DNA of 57,500 nt from Glandiceps talaboti (taxonomy: Eukaryota; Hemichordata; Enteropneusta; Spengelidae): positions 11,481,440-11,538,939 of the forward strand of contig NC_135571.1 in NCBI RefSeq assembly GCF_964340395.1. Direction: 5' to 3'. A model generated the notes under the pieces. The model did no database searches. It saw nothing but the letters and a program-made list of their open reading frames with translations, and had not been told where the DNA came from. This document shows positions 11,048 through 24,482 of the stretch, one piece after another; position 1 is the first letter of the stretch, and every line of letters begins with the position of its first letter. Both the position numbers and the translations under genes were made by a program.

Positions 11048-11353
11048 GGGACAATCGCACAATGTCACACAAGCTCAATATTAAAGCGAATTTCGTTCGT
11101 CAATGCGATTGCTGAACTTCATTTTCGCACTTCGCTGGATTTCTGGTAGTATTTTAATGTGATTACAATCGTGTTTTTCAATACATTACATCGATCGTAG
11201 TGGTGTGACCACTACAGTTTTCATCATGGTTTACATCATATATAAATGTTTGATATCACACTTGTGAATGTTCGTTTAGGAGCAAGGGGAGGGGGAGGGG
11301 TTTTGACCTAAATGAACGATGTGCGAGCTTGTGCGACATTATGCGATCGTCCC
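11048..11353. mobile_element. 306-bp MITE, TTA target duplication
   Basis: The left end GGGACAATCGCACAATGTC and the right end (reverse complement GGGACGATCGCATAATGTC) form imperfect terminal inverted repeats of about 33 bp, flanked by TTA on both sides (11045-11047 and 11354-11356). A TWA target and GG-starting ends fit the PIF/Harbinger superfamily (inference). The interior is non-coding. Confidence 0.65.
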
Positions 11354-11356
11354 TTA

Positions 11357-12020
11357 CCCCCCCCCCCCCCCCGTGTAGTGTCAGTGGAAAATGTGCTCCG
11401 GCTTGCGAGAATGGATGTATACAAATATACATATTTTTTTACACATAGACCATCAAAGTTTAATTAAAGTGTTAAAGTGGTCTGCAAACTTGGCTAAATA
11501 TTAAAATCCCATTTAATGTCAAAGTAGAGTTTCTAAATTAAGACTACACAAATGCAAGTGAGAGCAAGTGATTGGTATTGTAAGTTGGGGCATATCATGG
11601 AGTGCTATGTCACACGTATTTGTACATACTATCTTTACACACACACACCCCCCCCCCCCCGAGCTCCCACACCCTCGTTTTCCGATAAAAAGATAAAAAA
11701 TCTCACTGAAAGATAAAAGAACGTGAATAAATGGGAAGATCGACTTCGATGTTAAAATGAATGCTATGCGTATAGAAGTAAAATGTCATTTGGTAATAAT
11801 ATGTATGGAGTGATTATTCTTTTTTTCAATATTCGAAGCACGCTTTCTTGAATAGTACTGATGACCATGTCAGTGTCAGTTTCAATAAACCGTCATTTCA
11901 CTACGTCCCCAGCACTCCAATAACAACACCTTAGAACACCGTACTCTTGATAGCGAAATATGCATCTACACCGTATGTGATGGCACTGCTGGCCCATGGT
12001 CGCTAAGCAACCGACTTGTC
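11357..12020. other. intergenic, homopolymer C runs
   Basis: It contains long C tracts near 11357-11372 and 11649-11660 but no recognised gene. Confidence 0.5.
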
Positions 12021-12027
12021 ATGATAA

Positions 12028-12039
12028 TGCGCATGCGCC
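12028..12039. promoter_or_regulatory. NRF-1-type palindrome
   Basis: TGCGCATGCGCC matches the NRF-1 consensus. It lies about 80 bp left of the purine tract with no adjacent recognised exon. Confidence 0.25.
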
Positions 12040-12119
12040 ATTACTGTACAGATGTTTAGTAGTTTGATTCAAACACTGTGACATTATTGTTATGCCTAAC
12101 AGATGTGTAGGACGTTAAA

Positions 12120-12316
12120 GAGATCGCGAGACACGGAAGGCGAGAGAGAGGAAGAGGGAACGCGGGGAGAGAAATCGTGGAAGGAGACATACATGTACAG
12201 ACACACATATATACTGAGAGTGAGAACGCCCGAGAAAATGAGAACAGGACAGGGAGTAAGCGACAGAAAGAGAAAACGTGAAAGACACAGATAGAGAGTG
12301 CGAGAGAGAGAGCGAG

Positions 12317-12391
<75 letters not shown>

Positions 12392-12681
12392 AGGAGGGAG
12401 AGGGGGAGAGGGAGAGAAAGAGCGAGAGGGAGAGAGCGAGAGAGAGAAAGAAAGAGAGGGAGAGAGAATGAGAGAGGGAGAGATAGAAAGAAAGAGAGGG
12501 GAGAAAGAGAGAGAGAGAAAGAAAACGTGAGACAGAGTGCGAGAGAGAGTGAGAGAGAGAGGAGGGAGAGGGAGAGAAAGAGAAAGAGAGCGAGAGGGAG
12601 AGAGAGCGAGAGAGAGAGAGAAAGAAAGAGAGGGAGAGAGAGAGAGAATGAGAGAGGGAGAGAGAGACAGAAAGAGAGGGG

Positions 12682-12717
<36 letters not shown>

Positions 12718-13014
12718 AAGAGAGAAAGGGAGAGAGAGAGAGAGGGGGGGAGAGGGAGAGGGAGAGAAAGAGCGAGAGGGAGAGAGAATGAGAGAGGGAG
12801 AGAAAGAAAGAGAAAGAGAAAACGTGAGACACAGACAGAGTGCGAGAGAGAGAGAGTGAGAGAGAGGAGGGAGAGGGGGGAGAGGGAGAGAAAGAGAGCG
12901 AGAGGGAGAGAGAGCGAGAGAGAGAGAAAGAAAGAGAGGGAGAGAGAGAATGAGAGAGGGAGAGAGAGACAGAAAGAGAGGGGGAGAAAGAGAGAGAGGG
13001 AGGGAGAGAAAGAA

Positions 13015-13111
<97 letters not shown>

Positions 13112-13212
13112 AGGGGCAGAGGGGGAGAAACAGCAAGTGAGGGAGATTGGGAGAGATAAAGAAAGAAAGACATACAGACAGAGGCATAGAGACAGGTATA
13201 CACGGAGAGAGG

Positions 13213-13243
<31 letters not shown>

Positions 13244-13245
13244 TA
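12120..13245. repeat. 1.1-kb polypurine (GA)n satellite with higher-order units
   Basis: Nearly uninterrupted purines on the plus strand, dominated by GAGA with interspersed GGGA, GAAA and GCGA. Marker segments beginning AAAACGTGA and followed by a GAGTGCGAGAGAG stretch recur near 12271, 12521 and 12820, so the tract grew by duplicating blocks of about 250-300 bp as well as by slippage. All long open frames here (Arg/Glu-rich forward, Ser/Leu-rich reverse) are by-products of the dinucleotide period. Confidence 0.95.
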
Positions 13246-13249
13246 CATT

Positions 13250-14560
13250 TCAGAACGTACATTTCTGTCCGTGATATTCAAAGTCAACCTGGATGTGTAT
13301 CATTAATTATCTTGATCTGGATTAATTTCTGTCAGCGATCAGGCTAAATGACCTATGAACTCTCTGGCTCAAGTAACAACGACTTGGCGCATGTGAAAAC
13401 TAGTATGTATGCTTTTTACTCTTTAAAAAATACAAAAAAAAACCAGGGGTCAGACATACGTTAGTTGTCCAGGGCAACATTTCAGTACACGAATTTGAAG
13501 AACGTATTATCTGAAATAATTGTATCCGTTTATCCCGATCGCAATAAACCAATGGTACCAGCCAACAGTTTATTTTAAAATCTGTTTATCCCAATCAGAG
13601 TAGTTACCGAGAGTACTTTGTTACGTTATCATCTCGATTGGGGCATATTCCACACTGCACATCAACATCCGGCAACGACATAATCCATATATACGTATGT
13701 ACATAATCATTTATTGACCTTCTCGTCCTCATTTTGTGTTGAGTTCATTCAGATGTACGTTGATGCTTGCTTGTCAAAATGGCGCCAATGCCACACTATA
13801 CATGAATTCCATACTCGAACGACTTGGGTTTCAATAAAATCTCGATTTACGTGTACGCAGCGAATTAACATACTCGAGGAAAAGACGAAGTCAAAACTAA
13901 TGTTGTACTGAGGAAAATACTCATAATTATTGTAAAGCAACGCAGTATGCTAAAACAGTGACAAATGCGTGATCAGTTCTTATGTTACCCTGGAAAATGC
14001 GCTTGAGATGGAGTCGCCATTGCATTATGGAGCGAGGCTTACTCGATCGATATATCACGTATTATTTTCAATGCTACATGATCACCCGATTATAATCCGA
14101 ATATTTTATCACTTACTTCGTAATGTTTTCACCATAGATTTAATGCCACAGCCAGTTTTACATAACAATTGTCACTCCAAGAAGAACAATCCACAATTAG
14201 TTTCGGCGGGAATAATATGATTTGACGATCAATGGCGAAAACACCTCATTATTACTGCGAGCCCATAATTATAATGTACGCATGCGCACGATAGGGTCAG
14301 GCAACACGCATTTCTCTGTCTCTTCCTGTTTATAAGATGACTATCGGCAGAAGTAATTGGTTAAAAGACATGATTTTCCTTAAAGGAATTTGCATTCGAC
14401 GGTGTTGGCATATTTACTCCATGAATTACTCAAATTAGATTGTTTAGATTTGGGAGATTTACAGACCGGAGTAGATTAACTCGACCGACCGTACGCCACA
14501 CACAATAAAGATACCTTGAACAGTGCTATGACCCCTCGTATGGTATGATGACCCGTGGAT
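13250..14560. other. intergenic, nothing recognised
   Basis: There is a short GACA run at 13214-13236 and no coding signal. Frames at 13714-14220 lack recognisable features. Confidence 0.5.
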
Positions 14561-14561
14561 G

Positions 14562-14642
14562 ACTATGATGATGATAATGATGGTGGTGGTGGTGTGATGG
14601 TAGTGGTGATGATGACGGTGGTGGTGGTGGTGGTGATGATGA
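14562..14642. repeat. (GAT/GGT)n trinucleotide repeat
   Basis: Mixed ATG/GGT triplets whose reverse strand reads as a His run in a short open frame. This is simple repeat, not coding. Confidence 0.8.
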
Positions 14643-14644
14643 TC

Positions 14645-15945
14645 TAACCTATATGCCCATAAACTATGTATCAACCTTGTCTTACCATCTCTATAACTGT
14701 CTCATTTACGACTTTGGGTCCATAGACGCATCGCAATGTCGCGATGTCAACGTACGTGAAATAGTGTTATCATGAGAACGCACATTTCCAGGCAATAACC
14801 TCAATATGCCCCCCCCCCCCCATTTCGTTGTGTGAGCTAGTGAGAGCTAGTGTGTGTATGTCGACAGTTGACATAATATGCTATTATTCTTAAAAATATA
14901 ATTTTAATTTTTCTTAATTTCACCGATTGTATTAATCTTTACCGTGACGGCTCAGATACCGGTTTTGCGGACCAAGGTTGTACGGCGGAAAGGTCAGGCC
15001 TTATTCATGATGTATTTATGTTGATTTATGGTGGAATAAAGTTTAACTTTTTTGACCAACGACCTTTTACCGTTAGAAGTTCGGTTCAATTCAACATTAT
15101 AACGACGTACGTTTTTAAATCACACAACCGACTCAAAGAGTAGAGTGAGAACGCATCCTTTGTTGGTGTTTACACCTAACATATTTTCAGCCCCAGGGAC
15201 GGACATGGCCAGTACACTTCTACTTTTCCCTGATGGTCTGCGTCAAACAACGCATTTTATTTTTACGTCCTGTATTCCTGTTCGATATAGATATTTTACT
15301 TGCATACATGTGGACGCGTATGTCTATGTAAATGTGGTCTGTTATCTGGTGAAATACTGTAAACCACGGACAATAAGAAGCAGACTAGAAACTTTCGCTA
15401 AAAGACTTATTTTCGTTTTAATATTTGCTGGAAAACAAAACCGAATGGCTAAAACCCTTTCTGTATATAAACACATCGTACCAGGCTTAGATATTATAAA
15501 CCTAAATCTCGTACCCTAAATCTTTGGGAACTTACTAAAATCATAAGATTTTGACGGTAGTGGGAAAAAATATCTAGACTTGGAAAGAAACACGGTCATT
15601 CAGACGAGATAATCGAATCAAGTAATTTCGTTCAATATATGAACAGCGGCAGCGTAAAGCTGAATCCTATCAACGACTTAGTATAGTCAAATCGCTCATC
15701 TAAAAAATCATCGCTTTTCTATCATCGCCTGCTACACTGAGATCACGTGCATAATGCATGTTACCGATGACATAGACATCAGATTTATGTCACGTCATCC
15801 TCATGAATATTAATGAGGTTATGACGCACATCGTGACTCTGAGGACACATACACGTATATGCCATATGGCATTTACTAGTAATCTCACTGTATTTGATGT
15901 TACAAGCATATAAGGGATTACACAGACTTGGCAAATACATTTACT
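14645..15945. other. intergenic, one unassigned 124-codon frame
   Basis: It holds a C run at 14810-14821 and an open frame at 15145-15519 (plus). That frame shows no domain, signal peptide or start context, and I do not call it a gene. Confidence 0.45.
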
Positions 15946-15949
15946 ATAT

Positions 15950-16080
15950 TTGTATTTTTTCATTTATTTATTTATTTATTATATTTATTATTTAATTAAA
16001 AGTGACTATATTTATTATTTAATTAAATTTATATTTATTATTTAATTAAAACATTATTATACTTATTTATTTATATTTAC
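15950..16080. repeat. AT-rich tandem repeat
   Basis: Several copies of a TTATTTAATTAAA-type unit interrupted by short spacers. Confidence 0.7.
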
Positions 16081-16194
16081 TAATTCATTTCTTTTGTGTA
16101 AAATTGTTTCTATGACAACATGCTTGTTGGTCACAATATATACTTCTGTGATAGTTTGATTAGGCGTGAATAAAATTGTGTGGTTCCGATTACA

Positions 16195-16830
16195 TTCAAT
16201 TCCAAAATAGGTGGGGTAGGTAGATTTTTTATTTGATTTTTAATTTTTTTTTTCAAATATGAGTGTCTAGTTCAGGTAGTTATGTTTTCCATTGTTGTCC
16301 ATATGGTCTCTGTGTTATTGGTTTCTTCTCATCAGATATACTGCCATTACAGATTGGAAGAACAGTTTTATATTGTCTTTTTCAGTTGATGTTAGTTTCC
16401 GCATCCATTATTTCTTGCGAGACTTCAAAATTTTCGCGATTTTCTTATTTTTTTCTCGAATATGTATAAAAAAGTTTAGATTCGGCGTGAAAAATTAGGT
16501 GGGTCGAGTAACCGGAACCAACAACATTTTTTATTTGGCCTTAGGTGTAAAGGAAGTAAATGAAGACAATTGTAATTTGTATCATGTAGTAGAAGAACTG
16601 TACGAACTATGACCTTACACATCTTACTCTTACCCTTACAGTCGAAACATTACCTCTGAAACGGGATTCAAAATATTGACCGAAGATAAATTAAAACCGA
16701 AATAGATGTGACTTCACACCATTTTACCCTTTTGAATATACGCAAATGTTTAGGGTTGGCGGTTTAAACTAGGGTCGGTCGGGTTATCCGAAACACACAT
16801 TTTTTATTTGGCCTATGGTACATGGTTTAC
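16195..16830. repeat. three degenerate copies of an about 275-bp unit
   Basis: A segment reading AGGTGGGTCGAGTAACCGG followed by a TTTTTTATTTGGCC stretch (16495-16541) recurs diverged at 16769-16818, and more weakly near 16205-16245. This suggests an old tandem duplication. Coding frames inside are short and AT-driven. Confidence 0.35.
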
Positions 16831-16849
16831 AGTATAATCAGTTTTAAAA

Positions 16850-18610
16850 TCGATACGGTGTATCGAAAGAATCATGGTTAGGTTTGATACATGGACCTAT
16901 GACCTTTGACCTTTGGTCCACTACAAAACACAACTAGACTCCAGGATATATACTATAGTAATACTATAAAGATTTGAACTTTTGAACGGTGGATCGTTCA
17001 CTTGTACGCACGTTTTCGTACAGCAGTGAGCTCTTGATTATCTCTACCTATGCTGAAGAATTTTTAGTTGAAGGTCGGTGATTTAATTTATTGTTAACGA
17101 CTGTATCTGTAGCTTATGCACGCTGAGACTGAGACTCAATGTTGTGTACACTGCTGACAGCGTCAATCACACTGGGTACGGGTGTAGACGCAGTGATCAG
17201 GGGTGCACATAGCAATTAATCTCTCTATCACTCAACAATATAGACACGAATGGCTGCAAAAAAAACTGAGCTTATATTTTGAAAACGGATACGAGAAAGA
17301 GGCTAAAACTCGTATGTGTGTGCGCAATGAACGCATCGTTGCTATTCAATTATGGGATATATTTATCATGGCTACATCAAGTATAGCAAATCTTCAAGCA
17401 GCTCTCTCAACTAATATCTACTATGGTTTACGGCATACCAATAACACTACTACATGTACGTCATAGCAAAGTACTCTTTTTTATTTTTCTCATTCAGCAA
17501 TCCAGTGTATAATCAAGGGCAATGGTGGAGCAAAATACCACCCATTGGGACCAGATCAACAAATAACACCTTCTAATCTAATTTGGGTTTTTATTTTCTT
17601 TGCAAATGTGATAAATTTTACATCACAATCTCCAAGTAATGTGTTATCTCTGTCAAACATTACACTGTGTAAGTGAAAATACCACAAAACAATATTTGTA
17701 TCCAAGGTTACAGCAAAATTTCGAAAATGTAAGAAAATAAAAAACCCATTTAGATGAGTGCAATGTCAAATATATTATTCTAATAAAACAATAAATAGTT
17801 CATGTCACCATATGTGTTAGTAAGGAAGGCATCAATGTGTGAATCAATATAAATCATATCTATATTCACTAATATTCGACTTTAGTAGACAACTTTTATC
17901 AGATCTTGTGACTAATTGATGAGATCAGTAGTTCAATGTAGGATATACAACTAAAATTTACTTTGGGATGTTTTTTGTTTTTACTTTTTTAATTTTCATC
18001 CTACAAAAAACGATTATACTTTTAATAGATCTATTTGTATCCCTAAATATAAATATTTTTAAAAAAATGTCCTCAAATTGAGAAATAGAAGAATCATATA
18101 GCATATTCATAGCACTGAAATAAAGTAAAGTGTCAAAAGAACTATTTTTCCTCACTACATACTGTATTCAAGGCACTGCATATACTAAATACTGATTTGA
18201 AATTGATTGTGCTGTCTGAGGAATTTTCAATTTTGGTCAATTTAGTTAAGAGGGGGGGGGGGGCGTCTGGGGCCTAACTAAAAGAACTTTTTTTATCCTA
18301 CATTGAACTACTGATCTTGCCCCTTAACCAAACAATAATATAGAATTCTATATGTATTACATGAACACTGTGTTTATCATTCCTGAATAAACAAAATGCT
18401 TTTTATTTCATAACCATTATTCTATAAAGTCTGGCATATCTTATAATTAGAATTCAACAGTTTGCTAGTCATTGGTGTATTTTATCTTAAATTAGTTAAC
18501 ATAGAAAAACAAAACAAAATAATGTATTATCTAGCTCTTTAATAAAAAGCAAGCATAAACATATACAAATGTGTATAATATAAATATGAATTATTTCTAT
18601 ATTTTTCTAT
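16850..18610. other. intergenic, nothing recognised
   Basis: Very AT-rich DNA with a G run at 18251-18263. Open frames at 17203-17466 (plus) and 17958-18155 (minus) lack recognisable features. Confidence 0.5.
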
Positions 18611-18627
18611 GTAGATGGACACATGTA

Positions 18628-18635
18628 CACACACA

Positions 18636-18676
<41 letters not shown>

Positions 18677-18892
18677 GTATCATGTTATAATCACAAATGA
18701 AAACTAGTCTCATAAAAAGTCAATGGATTTCCAAAAGTTCTGACTAGCTCTCACCTCTTAACAGAGCAACATCAGGTCAACATATTTAAATAATGCATCC
18801 ATCCATCCATTCATTCATTCATCCATCCATCCATCTATATATCTATCTATCTATCTATCTATCTGTCTGTTTGTCTGTCTGTCTGTCTGTAA
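18628..18892. repeat. compound microsatellites (CA)n, (ATCC)n, (ATCT)n, (GTCT)n
   Basis: A CA array at 18628-18675 is followed by ATCC units from about 18799, ATCT units at 18836-18864 and GTCT units to about 18892. The ATCC-ATCT-GTCT series looks like stepwise mutation of one tetranucleotide array. Confidence 0.9.
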
Positions 18893-18899
18893 GTATACA

Positions 18900-21800
18900 T
18901 ACAAATTATAATAAAGAAAAATGTACATATACCTGTTCATATATTTTGTGGGTTAATTAGCATATTCATAATCATTCATTTCATGAATGAATTTGGTGTG
19001 AAGTTATATCAAAATATACAACAAAGGAGAAGACAAACTATACACAATGGTGAGACATAAACACAGACACACACACCTACACACACAACCAAACAACCAA
19101 GTGTCAATTTCAAACTTGGCTAGAATTTAAAAACATATAAAAATATTTTTTTTAATGAAAACCTGGAATAAAGATAAATAGTTTCAATTTTGTCATTTTG
19201 TCAATGTGATTTTGTTAGTTTAAAATACACATAACTAATACTAACCCCATTTTTGGTAGAGCAAACATCTGTGGTGTGTTCATGTTTGTTGACGACATTA
19301 TCAAAGGTCTCGGTCACGTGACTTCTACTAACGCACGTCACGTGAGCTGAAAGAGGTGGGCGGTCGTTGGTCAGTTTGTCCCAGCAATCAATTTTGCAGA
19401 GCTGCCGAAAGGTACCTCTCACCTGATAGATTTAAAACACCAAAATATATCACAAGAATTCAAAGAAAGAAAATATCGTGTGCAAATAAATGGGACCAAA
19501 ATTATCCGATCGTGCAACTCGAATAATGAAGCAACATAATTTAATATAGCATTTTAGCCTGAACGAACAAGACTTGAAATTAAAACGAAAAACAAAACAA
19601 AAAGTTGAAAGGTTTTAATATATTTCCACATTTGTAATTAGCAAAATATTTTTGCTAACAACCGATTATGGACGTTTGTGTGTTCGTGTTGTTTACAATT
19701 GTTTGTTTGCTATGCCATAGAACAATTATTATCAAAATGGCGTGCAATTTGATCATTTGTTTTCTAAATTGTGTCATGCAAATGTTGACAAGCTGTTGAG
19801 TAAAAAATAAACTAGTTCAGGTGACTCTCGACGAACAAGGGCTTCGATTTTGACGACAAAATTGTCTGTATTCATCGCTAGAATGATATCCGCTATTCGA
19901 GGTCACTGTATACTATATACCCACCATGCATTGTCTCGTTTGACGTAAATAGTCTGTAGCACAAACTGTAAAGCGCGAAAAAATTACCGTTATACTCACC
20001 AACGTCAGAGGCTTGAGTACGTGTTATGAGAATGAATCATCAGCTAGATCTGACACCATTGCTAGTGCAATGAGTGTTTGTCTTGATAGAGAATCAAACA
20101 CGGATTCGCGCTGTAGAGTCTATTTTTTCTCGGCAATATGGTGTACTCACAAACAGGAGGGAGAATCATGCGCAGATTGTTTATGCGCATTTCATTACAT
20201 ATGCGAGACGCGACCCAGCGGAGTTTAATTACGTCACTCACAACACATCGTTCGACGAGGTAACAGAGTGGTACGTCAGGTCCGGCGGTGACCTGTAATA
20301 GTATTGTCGCCAACATCCGCCTTACAGTCATCAATTATCTCTAAAATGTCATTATTTTAAGCCACCGATTATACTAGCCGCTGTCTGACCTTACACAACT
20401 TGAAATGTGCCCGTCTGTCATTTTATAGTATCCGACCCCACAGCATGGTGGGAGATTCGTTGGACTATTAACAGATTATCGTATATACAAGCTTACACAG
20501 AAATGTAGGCTAAATGTATTTGGAATGCCTAGTGCTACACATGTCAAAATTATATGCTGTGAATTGACAGAGAACATTTCCTGTAAATATTACCAATAAG
20601 GCCAAACGTAAGCAATACACCTTATGCCTGTAGCCTACTTTGGTTGGAATTTCAATGTCCACTCTTTAAATTCAGTGTACGAAGCAAACTCTCGCCATCT
20701 TGTAGGGAACATGTTATTGTCATGTAAAGTCCCAATAGTACCATTGTGTTATAAGTCGTTTGTGGTGTAGCGTAATGTAAATATACAGGTAACTTATAAA
20801 CACACATGTAGTGTGAATATTGTGCATATGTGTCAATGCGTTTGTGCATAGACCCTACCGTAGAGTCTGTGTATATTTTGACTATGTTTATGTACGTCTC
20901 TGCGTTTTACAGCTAATTAGCTAAGCCTTGCGGGTATCTCTTAATTTTTCTTGGAATTTGAGATTTTTACGACATATCTTTGCTGTCGATTTCAATGTGT
21001 TTGTTTCAGGCTCGACATACCCTACTCTGGAGATGGTCACGTGAGGTAAATAGCCACTGCATTCAGCAATGCACTCCTAAATGTAAAAAATTAAACGTGT
21101 TTTACAAAAAAAAAACGCAACCCAAAGTTAATTATGTCGGACCCACTTTGGTTATAAATCTCTGTTATTTTGATTATTTTGGAACAAACTTTCTCTCCGT
21201 CAGTCGCTCAAAATCCATCTCTGTTGAACATTAGCCTCTGTCTTCTCTGTTTTTCCCTATAGAGTCCAGTATGGGTGTGTTCTGAGTTCACTTTTCTGTC
21301 TTTCCATACTGAAAAAAAAAACTATCCACGTACACTTTCTGTGCCTAGACCCTTGCTTCATAGATATATACACATTATAACATATTCTTTATCTAGTCGT
21401 GTTTGCGATTCCAGGCCATTGGAAGAATTGTTGAGAAGTTGACTAACGAAATTGGAAAAAATGCCCCAAACTGAACAGTAAAATGTTTGCGTGAATAACT
21501 GTTCTTTCAAATCACAAAGAAGAGGCCATTACATTCACTGTATAACAATGTCCCGATGTGAGCTATACTGTGAATGGGCGCGTATGAAGTTGACAAACTT
21601 GGTTTTAGACTTGCTAACGACGTTTAAACATAGACAGTGGAGGGGAGATTTAAACAACTTTCAATGTACATTCATACACGGCAGATATATGAACATTCTA
21701 ACGTCAAGTAGAAGAAGTTGGACGCCTATTTTTAGGTCAAAATATTGAAAATACATACATGGTATGTAATGAATGTCAATCATCTGACGTTTGTTTTTTC

Positions 21801-22925
21801 ATGACGATTTTTGTGCTGAATCACATGAAATAAATCGTCTAAGATAGCAGCGCCACCGTTTTATCGCTTCACACTGTGTATGTATGTAGTCTGCAGAGCG
21901 ATGACCTCGAAAGGCAATTAATTTCAGTCAATGATCACGTGACAAAACACACGCTGGTTACGAGGAGACCGCAATGCGCATGCACGAATTCACAGCGAGA
22001 ATCTAACACATTGTTCGAGCGCTATCTACAGCTGCTAGGTTTGTTTAGTCGGTCTTGCATAATTGTCACTCGTCAGCGATTTTTCTGGAAGAAATTCAAC
22101 AATATTACAGTATGTATGTTGGGGTACAAAAAGATCTTGATATTGACCTTAAATATGTTACACTATCATTCAAATCATATACATATATTATCATAATCTG
22201 CTATAATGCCCGGAGTTGATGTAAACAGCCTCGTAATCGAATACGTGATGTGAACGACCTGAACATTGTAATACTATTACCCAGTGTACATGTAGCGGTC
22301 TTCTACTAACGTTACTTGTATACATATGCATGTAGTGTAATCGTATCACATCTTGGCGTGGTGTATTTTACGTATAATACACTATGATATACATGTAAAA
22401 ATTTGATAAATACAGAATTCGATATCTAACATACATCCCATAACAACATATAGAATGGGTCACGGTATCATTTGCCCAGAAATAGTTTACGGTATAAACC
22501 GACAGTGCTGTGTACGTTCTCTACACAGTTTTTGTTTTTCCAAGAGGTACATCTCATGATTTAATGGGTGGCATTATCCACCAACTGCACAGTTACAAAT
22601 TGAGACACTGAGTTCAGGAATTACTGATTGCATAAATTAACAATTGTTGTATGCTTTTGAGCAAAAGTGTAAAAATTCATGTGAAATGACGCACATTGCT
22701 CAGTTGCTATTCTGCTGTATAGCCAACCTATTCCTAAAATTTGAACCCTTCTCCAAACTACTATGTATTGTTGAATATGACCAGTGTATGTCACGATAAC
22801 TAGTAAATGTTAACCGAAGACATTTTGGCACCAAAGATTTTGTTGAACAAGCCTTATTAGCTGAAATAATTCGGACAGGGTTTTTCTTAAATGATAACAG
22901 TGAAATTCTAAGGATCTCTGTCTCT
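18900..22925. other. intergenic, nothing coding recognised
   Basis: No exon was recognised across 4 kb. Two CACGTG E-boxes lie 30 bp apart at 19315-19345 (TCACGTGAC and TCACGTGAG). A strong donor-like CAG/GTGAGA lies on the minus strand near 19424-19419, so a spliced non-coding exon here cannot be excluded. Confidence 0.4.
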
Positions 22926-22957
22926 TCCTCCCATTTGCCCCTGTTCATGTCTCTGTT

Positions 22958-22999
22958 TCTCTGTCTGTCTGTCTGTCTGTCTGTCTGCCTGTCTGTCTG

Positions 23000-23072
<73 letters not shown>
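22958..23072. repeat. (CTGT)n-(CT)n microsatellite
   Basis: CTGT units (22958-22999) pass through a C run into an uninterrupted CT array to about 23072. Minus-strand Arg/Glu frames here are artefacts. Confidence 0.95.
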
Positions 23073-23074
<2 letters not shown>

Positions 23075-23198
23075 ACTCTCTTTCATAGTTGTATGTCTTC
23101 AATAAATTGAAACAGCTTGGGAGGTATCAATTTGCTTTCATCTGCTTATATTATTACAAATACCATCCTTCTACTCGTCAGTATGCATATTTAATGTC

Positions 23199-23225
23199 AT
23201 GGCGGCCATCTTGGATATTCCAACC
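23199..23225. promoter_or_regulatory. YY1-type site beside a CCAAT box
   Basis: ATGGCGGCCATCTTGG carries overlapping YY1 cores and is followed by CCAATGAG. The combination is promoter-like. The only nearby gene fragment is the minus-strand CUB/SMB locus more than 1 kb to the right. Confidence 0.25.
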
Positions 23226-23229
23226 AATG

Positions 23230-24040
23230 AGAACGAAACACTTATACAACTACATGTACTTGCCATGTACATTATGACCTACATACACGATTGAAATGTA
23301 TACATGTACTTTTTTTCTTCTATTCAATGTACTTCACTGGAAACCACACACGAACAAAAGGTATGCAAAGAAACTTTAAAAAATTAAGTTCGTCATATCT
23401 ACTACATAGTCAAAATACAATATTAACGCAATAAAGGGTAAAGTACATTAACAAATCTTCCAATTTAGCTATATCGTGACCTTCGTACACTGAAAAAATG
23501 TATTCTAATTTATGTACCTGTTTAACTTCTAATCTTAATATGTTAAACATTGGTTTTTGTTTTTTTCTACTTAAAATTATAAATATAGATTTTTAATATG
23601 TGTACTTTTTTGGAGGTCGTATGTGTTTCAGTTCAATTCAGTTGCCCAAAACGTGTCCTATATAGTATTCTGTATTCACGTTCGGACCACACCTCAAAGT
23701 TGACATTTATAAACATACACTGTATTGTATGCCAAATAGGACAAGCTGGGTCAAGGTTATCATTCATTCATTCAATGAATCCTTGTTTTGACATCTTGGG
23801 TGTTTCGAACCGATCAAAGTTTTAAAAAAATGACACAACTAGTGTGTCATTTTTAGCACCCCATCCCTCCCTGGCGTACATTAGCTCCTATTTGGTAGTG
23901 TCGTCTGCTTTTCAGTGAACCTTTATAATAACAAAATTTATCACTAAGATTTCTGGTTAATAAAATGTATAAATACAATATAAATACAAATAATTTCACA
24001 CAATTGCAAGTTTGCATTTACCAGTTCAGCGTGTACGTGA
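23230..24040. other. intergenic, nothing recognised
   Basis: AT-rich; a 75-codon frame at 23598-23825 has no recognisable feature. Confidence 0.5.
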
Positions 24041-24044
24041 GAGT

Positions 24045-24180
24045 GAACGGGGCAGTATACACCTTACACGTGAATGGAGAATCGTGAATATTTTAAAGCG
24101 TGAATGGTGAACGTATCTCATTTAGATGAATGGTGAATATTGCGTTATTGGTGAATGATCGTTATTTTTCGCGAGTTCTG
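24045..24180. repeat. dispersed GTGAATGGTGAA repeat, copy A
   Basis: Several GTGAATGGTGAA-type subunits lie in a segment that aligns loosely in order with 43908-44035, which is inside the 1878-bp transposon. It is probably a relic of the same element family. Confidence 0.45.
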
Positions 24181-24482
24181 ACCCAGTTCTCTTTGAATGA
24201 CCTGTGTGGGCTGATGTTTACTTCCCCTTATCTCAACCTTTAAATACGGAGTTTTCTATTGGTACACACGAATGTCATTGACAAATCAGAGTGTAACTAT
24301 TGTGCGGGTTGCGGGTCGTTATATTTTTTTTCCATTATATATACGTTAATTGATTAACTTTTTAATTTAAAAAAAAAAGAAATTGCTTTGCTGGCCACTA
24401 GGTTTTTTGTGAAGATCACACGCTACATGCACTGTACTACAGTATTCGATAGAACCCAGTGTTATCCATAAATCGTCCTTAC

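Noticed and set aside
12056-13287. Open frames of up to 390 codons rich in Ser/Leu/Phe (minus) or Arg/Glu (plus)
   Set aside because: They are translations of the (GA)n/(CT)n tract in every frame, and a dinucleotide repeat lacks stop codons.
15145-15519. 124-codon plus-strand frame
   Set aside because: No domain, signal peptide, compositional bias or start context; plausible by chance in this length of sequence.
19201-19422. Minus-strand 73-codon frame beside a strong donor-like site
   Set aside because: The donor CAG/GTGAGA lies at the upstream edge of the frame, so the frame would be intronic; no recognisable protein feature.
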